Below, piece by piece: positions 23,767-33,239 of a stretch of 36,781 bases of DNA (the stretch's first letter is position 1; the number at the start of each line of letters is the position of its first letter). The notes beneath the pieces were generated by a model that made no database searches, was not told where the DNA came from, and saw only the letters and a program-made list of their open reading frames with translations. Position numbers and translations under genes: made by a program. Origin of the DNA: Teichococcus wenyumeiae (GTDB lineage: Bacteria; Pseudomonadota; Alphaproteobacteria; Acetobacterales; Acetobacteraceae); assembly GCF_003696345.1 (NCBI RefSeq), contig NZ_RFLX01000032.1, positions 1 through 36,781 of the forward strand, given 5' to 3'.

Positions 23767-26550
23767 ATGAACGCCGTTGAGATCGAGCAAGCCGTATCGG
23801 CCCTTGCAGAACAGTCTTTTGATCGATCCGCGTTTCCCTATGCTTTTCTAGCAGCCTTCGGCAACAAGGACACCACGCTTAAGCGACTGCGCAGCGGCGC
23901 ATCGAACAAGTCCGACCTTGGTGGTGTGCTACAAACCAACAACATTCATATCGCCACCTGTGAGCCAGGCGCCGTCACCAACACTCTGCATGCCCTAAAG
24001 GCCAGCCCGGCAACGGGCCGCGCCAAAGCAAAATTCATCCTCGCAACCGATGGCAACAGTCTGGAAGCTGAGGATTTGGTGAGTGGCGACACGGTCGCCT
24101 GCGCCTATCGCGATTTCGCCGACCATTTTGGTTTCTTCCTGGCGCTGGCCGGAATTTCGACCGTGAAGGAAATTCGCGAAAGCTCCTTCGACATCCGGGC
24201 GACCAGTCGCCTCAACCGCCTCTATGTCGAGCTGCTGAAGGACAATCCGGACTGGGGCAGCGCAGCGCGCCGACCGGACATGAACCACTTCATGGCGCGG
24301 CTGATCTTCTGCTTCTTTGCCGAGGACACAGATATCTTTGGCGGCAGGGGAAAGTTCACCGAAACTGTCGCGCGGATGAGCGCAGGGGATTCGACCAATA
24401 CGCACGAGGTCATCGCCACGCTATTCCGCGTCATGAATACCAAGCGGGAGAACCGGGCAGCTGACGGGCTTCCCCGGTGGGCCAACACCGACAACTTCCC
24501 CTATGTCAACGGGCAGTTGTTTTCTGGTGGCGACGAAGTACCGCGATTCAGCAAGATCGCTCGGTCCTACCTGTTGCACGTCGGTAGCCTCGATTGGACC
24601 AAGATCAACCCTGACATTTTCGGTTCGATGATCCAGGCCGTTGCCGAGGACGAGGAGCGCGGCGAGCTGGGGATGCACTACACCAGTGTCCCCAACATCC
24701 TGAAGGTGCTGAATCCGCTACTCCTAGACGAGCTGCGGGCAAAGCTGGAGGAAGCGGGCGATAACGCCCGCATGCTGCTCAACCTGCGCAAGCGCATCGC
24801 CAAAATCAGGGTTTTCGACCCGGCCTGCGGTTCGGGCAATTTCCTGGTCATCGCCTACAAGGAAATGCGCGCCATTGAGGCTGAGGTCAACCAGCGGCGC
24901 GGCGAGCCAGATCGTGCATCAGAAATTCCGCTCACTAACTTTCGCGGGATCGAGCTGCGCGATTTCTCGGCGGAGATAGCACGTCTTGCACTGGTCATCG
25001 CCGAGTACCAGTGCGACGTGCTCTATCGCGGTCAGAAGCTAGCCTTGGCGGAGTTTCTACCTCTGCGCAACGAGAATTGGATTACCTGCGGCAACGCGCT
25101 GCGGCTCGACTGGTTGAGCGTTTGTCCGCCGACTGGAACCGGCGTGAAGGTTCAGGCAGACGACTTGTTCGAGACGCCACTCGATCAGGCAGAGATTGAT
25201 TTCGAGAACGAAGGGGGCGAGACCTACATCTGCGGCAACCCACCTTATCTGGGATCACGCGACCAGAAGGAGGAACAAAAGGCAGACCTGCGGCTTCTCT
25301 TTGACAAACGACTCTCAAACTGGAAGTCACTTGACTATGTCGCCGGATGGTTCGTGAAAGCGGCAGACTATTCCACAAAGACAAGGTCGATTGCAGCCTT
25401 CGTTTCTACCAACTCCATCTGCCAAGGCTTGCAAGTTCCGGTTCTTTGGCCGGAGATCTTCGCTGCTGGTTGTCAGATCGAGTTTGCCTACACGTCCTTC
25501 CGATGGGCCAACCTAGCTAGTCATAATGCAGGCGTGACTGTTGCAATCATTGGCATTACCTCGGACCCACGGAGCACGCGACGCCTGTTTTCGCTGGACG
25601 ACAATGGACAAACCATTGAGCGCCAATGCGCACATATCAATGCCTACCTAGCAGTCGGCGAAAGTGTCATTGTGGAAAAGGCTAGCCGCCCGGCTGACTC
25701 TCGCGGCGACATGACTTTCGGGAACATGCCGTTGGATGGCGGTCACTTGCTTCTCTCGCGGGAACAGCTTGATGGGTTACAACTTACCCCAGCTCAAGAG
25801 CGTCGTTTTGTCCGTCGCATCTACGGCTCCGCGGAGTTTATTCGCGGCCTGGTGCGTTACTGCCTTTGGATTAAAGACGAGGATTTGGCAGAAGCGCTAG
25901 GAATTCCGCCGATCGCTCAGCGCATTGAAGATGTGCGCAGGATGCGTCGCAATGGTGGCGCGACCGCCAAGGATCTCGCGGATAGACCGCACCAATTCCA
26001 GAGAACGATTACTGGCAAACAGTCAACGCTAATTGTTCCTAGAGTCTCATCTGAAACACGAGAGTATTTGCCATGTGGTTATGAGCCAGGTGGATCAATC
26101 GCTTCTGATGCGGTCTGCGCCATGTACGACGCGCCTCTTTGGAACATGGCGCTGATCGCCTCGCGCCTTCACATCGTTTGGGTTGGAGCGGTATGCGGCA
26201 AGATGAAGACCGACTTTCGCTACTCCAACACTCTCGGCTGGAACACCTTTCCGATTCCGACGCTTACCGATAAGAACAAGGCCGACCTAACCCGCTGTGC
26301 TGAGGACATCCTGCTGGCTCGCGAGGCACATTTCCCGGCAACCGTTGCCGACCTCTACAACCCCGATTCCATGACGGCCGATCTGCGCGTTGCCCATGAT
26401 CGCAACGACGAGGTGCTGGAGCGTATCTACATCGGCCGTCGCTTCAAGAACGACACCGAACGCCTGGAAAAGCTCTTCGAGCTTTACACGAAGATGATGG
26501 CCGGCCAGGGCACGGCCAGGAAAAAGAAAAAGCCGGAGGCCGTCGCGTGA
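23767..26550 (+). CDS. Type IIL/MmeI-like DNA methyltransferase with specificity domain
   Basis: 927 residues. The layout follows MmeI-like proteins: an N-terminal region (FGNKDTTLKRLR, NNIHIATCEPG, KAKFILATDG), a helical spacer with MNHFMARLIFCFFAEDTDIF, then a class I N6-adenine methylase core. That core has motif I DPACGSGNFL at about 351-360 and motif IV NPPYLG at about 490-495. A target recognition region (about 620-830) and a C-terminal helix follow. MmeI itself has an N-terminal PD-(D/E)XK nuclease; I see none here, so cleavage may come from the GIY-YIG protein two genes on. The target is unknown. Parts of the recognition region are lower in GC, as if exchanged. The next gene overlaps at GTGA. 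Confidence 0.9.
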   Translation: MNAVEIEQAVSALAEQSFDRSAFPYAFLAAFGNKDTTLKRLRSGASNKSDLGGVLQTNNIHIATCEPGAVTNTLHALKASPATGRAKAKFILATDGNSLEAEDLVSGDTVACAYRDFADHFGFFLALAGISTVKEIRESSFDIRATSRLNRLYVELLKDNPDWGSAARRPDMNHFMARLIFCFFAEDTDIFGGRGKFTETVARMSAGDSTNTHEVIATLFRVMNTKRENRAADGLPRWANTDNFPYVNGQLFSGGDEVPRFSKIARSYLLHVGSLDWTKINPDIFGSMIQAVAEDEERGELGMHYTSVPNILKVLNPLLLDELRAKLEEAGDNARMLLNLRKRIAKIRVFDPACGSGNFLVIAYKEMRAIEAEVNQRRGEPDRASEIPLTNFRGIELRDFSAEIARLALVIAEYQCDVLYRGQKLALAEFLPLRNENWITCGNALRLDWLSVCPPTGTGVKVQADDLFETPLDQAEIDFENEGGETYICGNPPYLGSRDQKEEQKADLRLLFDKRLSNWKSLDYVAGWFVKAADYSTKTRSIAAFVSTNSICQGLQVPVLWPEIFAAGCQIEFAYTSFRWANLASHNAGVTVAIIGITSDPRSTRRLFSLDDNGQTIERQCAHINAYLAVGESVIVEKASRPADSRGDMTFGNMPLDGGHLLLSREQLDGLQLTPAQERRFVRRIYGSAEFIRGLVRYCLWIKDEDLAEALGIPPIAQRIEDVRRMRRNGGATAKDLADRPHQFQRTITGKQSTLIVPRVSSETREYLPCGYEPGGSIASDAVCAMYDAPLWNMALIASRLHIVWVGAVCGKMKTDFRYSNTLGWNTFPIPTLTDKNKADLTRCAEDILLAREAHFPATVADLYNPDSMTADLRVAHDRNDEVLERIYIGRRFKNDTERLEKLFELYTKMMAGQGTARKKKKPEAVA

Positions 26551-28601
26551 CCACGCCCACCCAATCCGTCCCGTCAGTCTCTGTCGCCTATAGCCGCAAT
26601 GGCGGCTCGACCAAGGCCAACGCGCTCGGCATGCGCCCGATGCAGGAGCGCGCCTATGAGAAGCGGGGGGAGCAGTACCTGCTGATCAAATCCCCGCCCG
26701 CCTCGGGCAAGAGCCGCGCGCTCATGTTCATCGCCCTCGACAAGCTCCATAACCAGGGGTTGCGCCAGGCCATTATCGTGGTGCCGGAGCGGTCGATCGG
26801 CTCCAGCTTCGCCGATGAGAAGCTGACGCAGCACGGCTTCTGGGCGGATTGGACCGTTGTCCCGCAATGGAACCTCTGCAATGCCCCAGGCACGGATGGC
26901 GGCAAGGTTAATGCCGTCGGCACCTTCCTCGCCAGCGCCGACAAGGTGCTGGTCTGCACCCACGCCACCTTCCGCTTCGCCGTAGAGAAGTTCGGCGTGG
27001 CTGCGTTCGACGACCGGCTGATTGCCGTGGATGAATTCCACCACGTTTCCGCCAACCCAGAAAACCGTCTCGGCCTGCATCTCACCGAGTTCATTGCACG
27101 CGACCGTGTGCACCTGGTGGCGATGACTGGATCCTATTTCCGCGGCGATGCAGAGGCCGTGCTCAGCCCTACGGACGAGGCAAAATTCGAGACCGTCACA
27201 TATACGTACTACGAGCAGCTCAATGGCTATGAGCATCTGAAGCAGCTCGATATTGGCTACTTCTTCTATTCAGGCTCCTACAGCGACGACATCCTGAAGG
27301 TGCTTGACCCTACCGAGAAGACGATCATCCACATTCCCAGCGTCAACTCGCGGGAGAGCACGAAGGACAAGATCCGGGAGGTCGAGCACATCATCGAGGA
27401 GCTCGGCGACTGGCAGGGCACGGACCCCGTCACGGGCTTCCAGCTTGTGAAGACCCCGGATGGCCGGCTACTGCGCATCGCCGACCTGGTGGATGATGAC
27501 GCCGCCAAGCGCGACCGCGTCTCCGCCTCCCTGAAGGACCCGACCCAGAAGCACAACCGAGACCATGTGGACATCATCATCGCCCTCGGCATGGCGAAGG
27601 AAGGCTTCGACTGGGTCTGGTGCGAACATGCGCTCACTGTTGGCTATCGATCGAGCCTTACCGAGATCGTCCAGATCATCGGCCGCGCCACACGCGATGC
27701 TCCTGGAAAAGCCTGCGCCCGCTTCACCAACCTGATCGCGGAACCGGATGCCGCTGAGAAAGCCGTCGCCGAAGCCGTCAACGACACGCTGAAGGCCATC
27801 GCCGCCAGCCTGCTGATGGAGCAGGTTCTTGCCCCCCGCTTCGAGTTCAAGCCGAAAAATGTCGAGAGCGGGCCCACCCCTGGATTCGACTACGGCGAAG
27901 GCGGCTATGACCCGGCGAAGTGCAACGTCGGTTTCAATGAGGAGAAGGGTAAGTTCCAGATTGAGATCAAAGGCCTGGCGGAGCCAAAAAGTCCTGAGGC
28001 CAGCCGCATTTGCCAGCAGGATCTGAACGAAGTCATCGCCGCTTTTGTCCAGGACAAAAGCGCGATTGAACGGGGCTTGTTCGATCCTGATCTTGTGCCG
28101 GAGGAACTCACCCAGGTGCGAATGGGGAAGATCATCAAGGACCGTTACCCAGAGCTGGACGAAGCGGACCAGGAGGCCGTGCGCCAGCACGCGATCGCCG
28201 CGCTAACCCTGACGCAGAAGGCCAAGGAGGCCGCGCTCGGTAGTGGCGATGACGAGAGGGGGCCGAACACCGCCTTCGTCGAGGGCGTGCGCCAATTCGC
28301 TATGAACGTACGAGATCTTGACATCGATTTGATTGATAGCATCAACCCATTCGGCGAAGCTTATTCGATCCTAGCCAAGACTATGAGCGAGGAGAGCCTG
28401 AAACAGGTTCAGGCCATCATCAGCGCCAAGCGGGTGAACCTTACGTTGGAAGAGGCGCGCGACCTGGCGAAGCGGGCCTTGAGGTTCAAGCAGGAGCGCG
28501 GCCGGCTTCCCTCCATCACTTCGCCGGACGCTTGGGAAAAGCGCATGGCTGAGGGCGTGGCCTTTCTTGCACGCATGAAGGCGGAGGCTGCACGTGGCTA
28601 A
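26547..28601 (+). CDS. DEAD/DEAH-type superfamily 2 helicase of the RM operon
   Basis: 684 residues from a GTG that overlaps the methyltransferase stop (GTGA). Superfamily 2 motifs are visible: Walker A-like SPPASGKSR at about 48-56, motif II VDEFHH at about 161-166, motif III MTGS at about 193-196, and motif VI QIIGRATRD at about 376-384. The C-terminal 250 residues are helical and charged with no family I know. DEFH in place of DEAD/DEAH is a common variant. In this operon it may translocate on DNA to bring methylase and nuclease together, as motor subunits do in type I and III systems. It is coupled to both neighbours by short overlaps. Confidence 0.88.
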   Translation: MTTPTQSVPSVSVAYSRNGGSTKANALGMRPMQERAYEKRGEQYLLIKSPPASGKSRALMFIALDKLHNQGLRQAIIVVPERSIGSSFADEKLTQHGFWADWTVVPQWNLCNAPGTDGGKVNAVGTFLASADKVLVCTHATFRFAVEKFGVAAFDDRLIAVDEFHHVSANPENRLGLHLTEFIARDRVHLVAMTGSYFRGDAEAVLSPTDEAKFETVTYTYYEQLNGYEHLKQLDIGYFFYSGSYSDDILKVLDPTEKTIIHIPSVNSRESTKDKIREVEHIIEELGDWQGTDPVTGFQLVKTPDGRLLRIADLVDDDAAKRDRVSASLKDPTQKHNRDHVDIIIALGMAKEGFDWVWCEHALTVGYRSSLTEIVQIIGRATRDAPGKACARFTNLIAEPDAAEKAVAEAVNDTLKAIAASLLMEQVLAPRFEFKPKNVESGPTPGFDYGEGGYDPAKCNVGFNEEKGKFQIEIKGLAEPKSPEASRICQQDLNEVIAAFVQDKSAIERGLFDPDLVPEELTQVRMGKIIKDRYPELDEADQEAVRQHAIAALTLTQKAKEAALGSGDDERGPNTAFVEGVRQFAMNVRDLDIDLIDSINPFGEAYSILAKTMSEESLKQVQAIISAKRVNLTLEEARDLAKRALRFKQERGRLPSITSPDAWEKRMAEGVAFLARMKAEAARG

Positions 28602-29781
28602 GTTTACCGATGAGGACGATGCCCTTCTCGAGGAGCTTGGGGTCGAGGTTGATGCCAAGCGCGAGGGTAGCCGCACGCCCCGTGAGGAGCGCATCATCGC
28701 GGGCTTCGAGGAGATCCAGCGCTTCGTTGAAGAGCACGGCCGCTCACCCCAGCATGGAGAGGAGCGGGACATCTTCGAGCGGCTCTATGCCGTGCGGCTT
28801 GATCGGCTGCGGGAGCTTGAAGAAGCTCGGACCCTGCTTGCCTCCCTCGATCATCAGGGGCTGCTCTCGGCCGGGCCGTCAGCCGGCGAGGCCAGCCCTG
28901 ACGACATGGACGATGACGAGCTGCTGAGCCAGCTCGGCGTAGACCTGCCGGCGATCGCCGACATGACGAATTTGCGCCACGTGCGGACGGCGGCGGAAAA
29001 GCGCGCGGCGGAAGAGATCGCCAACCGCGACCGCTGCGAAGACTTCGACCACTTCAAGCTGCTGTTCCAGCAGGTACAGAAGGAACTTGATGGCGGGATT
29101 CGGCAGACGCGACCCTTCGAGCTCAAGGCGGAGATTAGGCCTGGGAGCTGGTTTATCGTCGGCGGCCAGAAAGCTTACGTCGCCGAGGTCGACGAGCTGT
29201 TCACCAATGCGCAGGGCCGGACCGACGCCCGCCTTCGCGTCATCTTCGACAATGGCACCGAGAGCAACATGCTGATGCGCTCGCTCCAGAGGGCGCTGAA
29301 CAAGGACGACGCTGGACGGCGGATCACCGATCCGGTGGCTGGACCCTTGTTCTCGGGAGAGCGGGAGCAGGACGACCAGGCGAGCGGCACGATCTACGTG
29401 CTACGGAGCAAGTCGGACCATCCTACCGTCTCGGCTAACCGCAACCTGGTGCACAAGATCGGCGTCACCAACATCGGCGTGCAGCAGCGCATCGCCGGTG
29501 CGCGGCTTCAGCCAACCTTCCTCATGGCAGATGTCGAGGTCGTCGCGATTTACGAGCTCTTCAACATCAATCGGACACGACTTGAAAACCTGATCCACCG
29601 GGTCTTCGACCCAGCGCGGCTCGACATTGAAGTCAAAGATAGGTTTGGGAACCCCGTCGTCCCTCGCGAATGGTTCCTGGCTCCTCTCTTCGCGATCGAC
29701 GAAGCGGTCGAACGGATCAAAGACGGCACGATCACTCAATACGTCTATGATCCTTCCACTGCTCGGCTTCAGCGGCAGTAG
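28594..29781 (+). CDS. GIY-YIG (T5orf172-type) nuclease of the RM operon
   Basis: 395 residues, GTG at 28594 overlapping the helicase stop by eight bases (GTGGCTAA). The N-terminal 250 residues are helical and charged, with a small beta-rich part (SWFIVGGQKAYVAEVDEL). The C-terminal nuclease begins GTIYVLRS (about 265-272) in the GIY position, VHKIGVTN (about 286-293) in the YIG position, an Arg in VQQRIAGARL, an Glu in RLENLIHRVF, and VPREWF near the end. This is the T5orf172 form of GIY-YIG endonuclease. It is the only clear nuclease in the operon and probably cuts unmethylated DNA. The methylase-helicase-GIY-YIG order recurs in bacteria to my recollection, but I cannot name a type for it. 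Confidence 0.87.
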   Translation: MAKFTDEDDALLEELGVEVDAKREGSRTPREERIIAGFEEIQRFVEEHGRSPQHGEERDIFERLYAVRLDRLRELEEARTLLASLDHQGLLSAGPSAGEASPDDMDDDELLSQLGVDLPAIADMTNLRHVRTAAEKRAAEEIANRDRCEDFDHFKLLFQQVQKELDGGIRQTRPFELKAEIRPGSWFIVGGQKAYVAEVDELFTNAQGRTDARLRVIFDNGTESNMLMRSLQRALNKDDAGRRITDPVAGPLFSGEREQDDQASGTIYVLRSKSDHPTVSANRNLVHKIGVTNIGVQQRIAGARLQPTFLMADVEVVAIYELFNINRTRLENLIHRVFDPARLDIEVKDRFGNPVVPREWFLAPLFAIDEAVERIKDGTITQYVYDPSTARLQRQ

Positions 29782-29879
29782 CCATCGTCCGATAACTAGG
29801 AACCTGAATATTGGCTCGTTCACCGGCAGCAACGACCAGCAACGGTGATACCGGGATGGTGGACGATGAGAATAGGCCT

Positions 29880-30425
29880 TTACCCATGCTCCACCTGATC
29901 AGCCACAACAGGCAACGGCTCGGTGGGTAACGGTCCGAAGAGCGTTTCGAGCACCTCATTCATAGTGTCGATGCGTCGGAACCGCGCGGCGGGAACCTTG
30001 CCGTGGTTCATGCGGAGGGGCCGCTCACCCGTTTCGCGGCGACCAATGCGTTTGGGGCTGCCGAACCCGGATAAGTCGTGCAGTGGTTGTCCGGGTGCGC
30101 CGCCGAACCACCAATAGCCCTTCATGTTCAGATCAAGGTCGACGGAGATCCAGATCACACAGCCGCTTGGCTTGGCCGCGAGAGACCGGCTGATAGAGAC
30201 AGACCCTGGCCGGTCTCGCACACCCGTCTTGAACTGGATATGCCGCACGATCGCGCCGCGCCCCATGACCAGATCATAGCCGTGAGCGTCGAACTCGGAT
30301 CTCAGGACTTCCACGTCCACGATGCCGCGCTGCCACAGCGTGCGCAGAGCCTCACCTACAAACACATGCTCAACAATCCGTTCTCGGAGCGTCGAGTAGA
30401 GGGAGTGCGCCTCCAGTTCTGCCAC
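29880..30425 (-). CDS. PD-(D/E)XK-like protein, defence-associated
   Basis: 181 residues from GTG at 30425, convergent with the GIY-YIG gene. The N-terminal half reads SLYSTLRERIVEHVFVGEAL then SEFDAHGYDLVMGRGAIVRH and IQFKTG. Glu44, Asp51, Gln64 and Lys66 match the E...D...QxK layout of restriction-like nucleases. The C-terminal half is beta-rich then basic. Such proteins are often found beside restriction genes. Whether it works with the operon or is separate is unknown. There is no clear ribosome binding site. Confidence 0.68.
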   Translation of the reverse strand: MAELEAHSLYSTLRERIVEHVFVGEALRTLWQRGIVDVEVLRSEFDAHGYDLVMGRGAIVRHIQFKTGVRDRPGSVSISRSLAAKPSGCVIWISVDLDLNMKGYWWFGGAPGQPLHDLSGFGSPKRIGRRETGERPLRMNHGKVPAARFRRIDTMNEVLETLFGPLPTEPLPVVADQVEHG

Positions 30426-30532
30426 GAGCTATTTGCTCACTAGCCATGACAGAAACTGAATATCAACTCCATCACCGGCAGCCGTGACTTGAGCAAAGAG
30501 GATAGGCAAAACATGGAAAATGAAGGGAGCCG

Positions 30533-30874
30533 TCATAGCTTGCGAAATACGCCCTCTACATCCGCCACAGACGTCTGATTGTCGAAGCTGTGGAGCATAG
30601 TGCCCGACTGGGTACGATCCCTAATTTCAATCTTTTCTGTCGCATGATTGTAGGCGAACGCGTACCGGGTGCCACTGATAGTAACCCAGAGAACATTGGC
30701 GAGCCCACCAGCATACTGCTTGATCTCGATCGAGCCCGGTTCACCTCGCCAGATGATCCCGCCGAGCAATGCCAATGCTATTCCCTTAACTTGTCCGGCA
30801 TGATGATCTGCTCGCCCCATGACCCCGTCGGCGTAACGGTGTAGCACATCCACATCGGTTGCTGTGATTGGCAT
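30533..30874 (-). CDS. Small hypothetical protein in the defence block
   Basis: 113 residues, ATG at 30874 after a strong purine-rich site (GGAGAGGGAGAG). It begins with a helix-rich part (VDVLHRYADGVMGRADHHAG, VKGIALALLGGIIW) and continues with beta strands (NVLWVTISGTRYAFAYN, EKIEIRD). I have seen similar small proteins near mobile and defence genes but know no function. It lies 34 bases after the EVE-like/HNH gene on the same strand, so the two are probably co-transcribed. Confidence 0.6.
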   Translation of the reverse strand: MPITATDVDVLHRYADGVMGRADHHAGQVKGIALALLGGIIWRGEPGSIEIKQYAGGLANVLWVTISGTRYAFAYNHATEKIEIRDRTQSGTMLHSFDNQTSVADVEGVFRKL

Positions 30875-30908
30875 GCTCTCCCTCTCCTGCCGCCGTTCAG
30901 TTTAACCT

Positions 30909-32003
30909 TCAGTTACCATGTAAGAAGACATTGGTGCGGTGAAACGTGAGATATGTCATCTGACCCGGACTAAAGGCGCCGACGTTAGGCGGCGGTTCTA
31001 CGGCAACGCCGAGACGGGCAATCTCCTGTGCATCGATCTGCGGTGAGATCAAGATCTGACCATCCGCGCGGAACGAGATGTAGCCCCGGTCAAAGAGGTG
31101 GTCGATGTTGGGCGAGAGCAGCAGACCATTATGACCATCGAGTCGCTCGGCGTTGCTGACGCAGGCCCGCCAAGGCTTGATGTGGCTGGCCCGCAGCAGA
31201 CGGCGATCCGAAACTCGGGTCACACGGCACGCCTGCTCAACGGCTTCCACATTCAGCCGGAAGCGCCCCTGGCCACGACGGGCCTCCACCACGGCACGAC
31301 GGGTTGTCTCGTCGAGATTGGCATCCCGTCGCAGCGCCTCTTCAAGCGCATCATCCACCTCACGGACGGCGCCATCGTCGTCGCCAGTGCCGTGACCCTG
31401 CAGAAGAAACTCACTGCCCCAGGTTCCGAGACGGTTCAGCAGCACCTGCGCCATCGTGTCTGGGAGCGCCGCCAGGTAGAGGTGCTGAACACCATCGCCC
31501 GTGCTCGCGATCAAGGGCGAGTACTTCTCCGGAAGATAGGGCCGCAGCTCCTCTATGAAGGCTTTTGGCCGCAGCGGTTGCGGCACCGGATGCCAGTCGA
31601 CCGGGACCATCCAGCCATCCTGCTCCCAACGCATTCCGGCCGAACCAAACTCACTGGGTCGGGGGCAGGAGGCCGCGGGGCGAGTGACAAAGCCCGCCTG
31701 ACGAATTTCACCGTCGGCGTAGGAGAATACAACGTCGCCAGGGAGGACCCGTCGCAGGTTGTCGTAGGAGACGTTGCGGCTGCCATCGCGCTTGGTCTTG
31801 GGCGACCAAATGTATCGGCCATCCACCTCATGGCGATAGGTTTGCTTGTGATTGACCCACCAGAAGGACATTGCGCCAGGCTCGCTGAGATACATTGCGT
31901 TGATCAGATGGGCCCATCTCTCTGCCAGAGGGCCTTCTCCCTGTCTCTCTACCGCCTGAAATGTTTCGCGCATAGATTGATCTACAGGCGGTGATTCATC
32001 CAT
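30909..32003 (-). CDS. EVE-like/HNH endonuclease, probably modification-dependent
   Basis: 364 residues. Residues about 46-165 look like an EVE/PUA-type domain (MSFWWVNHKQ, LRRVLPGDVVFSYADGEIRQ, AGFVTRPA), which in other proteins reads modified bases. The C-terminal third is an HNH_2-type nuclease: CRVTRVSDRRLLRASHIKPW at about 259-278, with NGLLLSPNIDHLFDRGYIS at 292-310. EVE or PUA domains fused to HNH nucleases cut modified DNA, a type IV strategy. It would complement the methylating operon by attacking phages with altered bases. The ATG at 32003 lacks a clear ribosome binding site; Met11 is an alternative start. Confidence 0.82.
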   Translation of the reverse strand: MDESPPVDQSMRETFQAVERQGEGPLAERWAHLINAMYLSEPGAMSFWWVNHKQTYRHEVDGRYIWSPKTKRDGSRNVSYDNLRRVLPGDVVFSYADGEIRQAGFVTRPAASCPRPSEFGSAGMRWEQDGWMVPVDWHPVPQPLRPKAFIEELRPYLPEKYSPLIASTGDGVQHLYLAALPDTMAQVLLNRLGTWGSEFLLQGHGTGDDDGAVREVDDALEEALRRDANLDETTRRAVVEARRGQGRFRLNVEAVEQACRVTRVSDRRLLRASHIKPWRACVSNAERLDGHNGLLLSPNIDHLFDRGYISFRADGQILISPQIDAQEIARLGVAVEPPPNVGAFSPGQMTYLTFHRTNVFLHGN

Positions 32004-32060
32004 GATGTGTTTGGGTGAGCGGCGCCGCCATACGCGCGGGGCGGACGAGTGGGGTGATGC

Positions 32061-33077
32061 ATGTATAAAAGTGCCAGCCGGTTCTTGAACTCCATGCGCG
32101 CAACCACGATGGCTGGCACCGGCTTCGGTGTGAAGCTGCCGAGCGCAAGCGGTGGATCGGCACGATCGTCACGCTACCTCCTCGAACCGCCGACTCTGCT
32201 CGAAGGGGAAGCCATCGGTGATGTTCACCCCGACCGTGACCGGTTTCTGCAAGGGGTTAACGCACAGCTGCGAGCTCTGACATCGGCGGGCGTGCGCCGA
32301 TGTGCTGATCAGGCGGAGAAGCTGAATGAGCTTGGCTTTCGCAACGCGCGAGGTGGGTTGTGGAATGAGCGCTTGCTTCAACTCATGCTGATGCGGCTGC
32401 AGCCCTATCGCGCCAAGATGCGCCTCGCACACCAGGCCAAAACGCAAGCAACTCCGCCACAGCCTCAGGCTCCAGACCTGATCAAGGTGGAACCGCAGCG
32501 TCGGAGCGGAGGCGGCGTCAACCGGCGCGGTGTCGATGGCAAGGTGTGGTTAACCTTCCCATCGTTGACATGGACGTCGGTGCAAACAGCCCTGGGCCAC
32601 CAGGCTGACGCCGTGATGGCGCCGTGCCAGGTTCGTCAGATCCATGAGGACCTGCGTCTCGAGTTTCCAGCGCATTACGCACTGCCGGAGTGTCTCGTGC
32701 ACTGGATGGCGAAGCAGCGGCCTGTTGCTGAATTGACCTTGATGCTGGCCAGTGTTCCGGCAGAGGGTCGCGCATCCATGTCCCTCCACCCGAGTATCGC
32801 TGATGGGCTGCGACACTGCGCTGTTCGGGAGGTCACGGTGTACTACGAGCGCCGCGATGATCCGGCAGACGGCCGGTATCAAGCACAACAGCACAGCGTG
32901 TTGCACCGCGCCACAGGGAGTGGACAGAGCGCGCTGCTCTCGATCCTGATGGACACAGACGGAGGAGGCAGCCGACACCGCCTCCCGCCTTCTGTGCTGC
33001 AAGGCTACCTCAAAGCGGGTGGCTGGCGCATCGAGTTTGCCTGGAACATGCTCTCACTCACGACACCAATGCGCTGA
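32061..33077 (+). CDS. Unknown 338-aa protein
   Basis: I do not recognise this gene. A basic, serine-rich leader is followed by a segment LNELGFRNARGGLWNERLLQ (about 89-108) that faintly recalls the recombinase domain of large serine recombinases (LN..G..T..GG.W). The rest (about 160-330) has no known pattern: AELTLMLASVPAEGRASMSL and REVTVYYERRDDPADGRYQA suggest alpha/beta structure. It is divergent from the EVE-like/HNH gene with a 57-base gap. The start may be at the second or third ATG (Met12 or Met17). Confidence 0.5.
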   Translation: MYKSASRFLNSMRATTMAGTGFGVKLPSASGGSARSSRYLLEPPTLLEGEAIGDVHPDRDRFLQGVNAQLRALTSAGVRRCADQAEKLNELGFRNARGGLWNERLLQLMLMRLQPYRAKMRLAHQAKTQATPPQPQAPDLIKVEPQRRSGGGVNRRGVDGKVWLTFPSLTWTSVQTALGHQADAVMAPCQVRQIHEDLRLEFPAHYALPECLVHWMAKQRPVAELTLMLASVPAEGRASMSLHPSIADGLRHCAVREVTVYYERRDDPADGRYQAQQHSVLHRATGSGQSALLSILMDTDGGGSRHRLPPSVLQGYLKAGGWRIEFAWNMLSLTTPMR

Positions 33078-33239
33078 AGTAGGTCGTCACGCCCTCTGGG
33101 TACTGACAGAAACAGCTCACCCGGTTGGGCGGCAGGCACACTGGCGCGTCGAGCAGCCAAGATCGGTGCCAGGACCTTTCGCTTGTTCTCACCGCAGGTC
33201 GCCAGGAAACGCTGCCAATGATATGTCACTCGCGCACCG
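33078..33239. other. Convergent spacer
   Basis: This short stretch between the convergent 32061-33077 and 33240-34889 genes contains one open minus frame of no known family. I see no hairpin with a T-run. Confidence 0.35.

Noticed and set aside
27468-28190. 240-codon minus-strand frame
   Set aside because: It is a shadow of the helicase gene.
31098-31994. 298-codon plus-strand frame
   Set aside because: It is opposite the EVE-like/HNH gene, whose motifs are clear.
32061-33077. Large serine recombinase call for the 338-aa protein
   Set aside because: Only one short segment recalls the recombinase domain; the N-terminal catalytic domain with its serine motif is missing.
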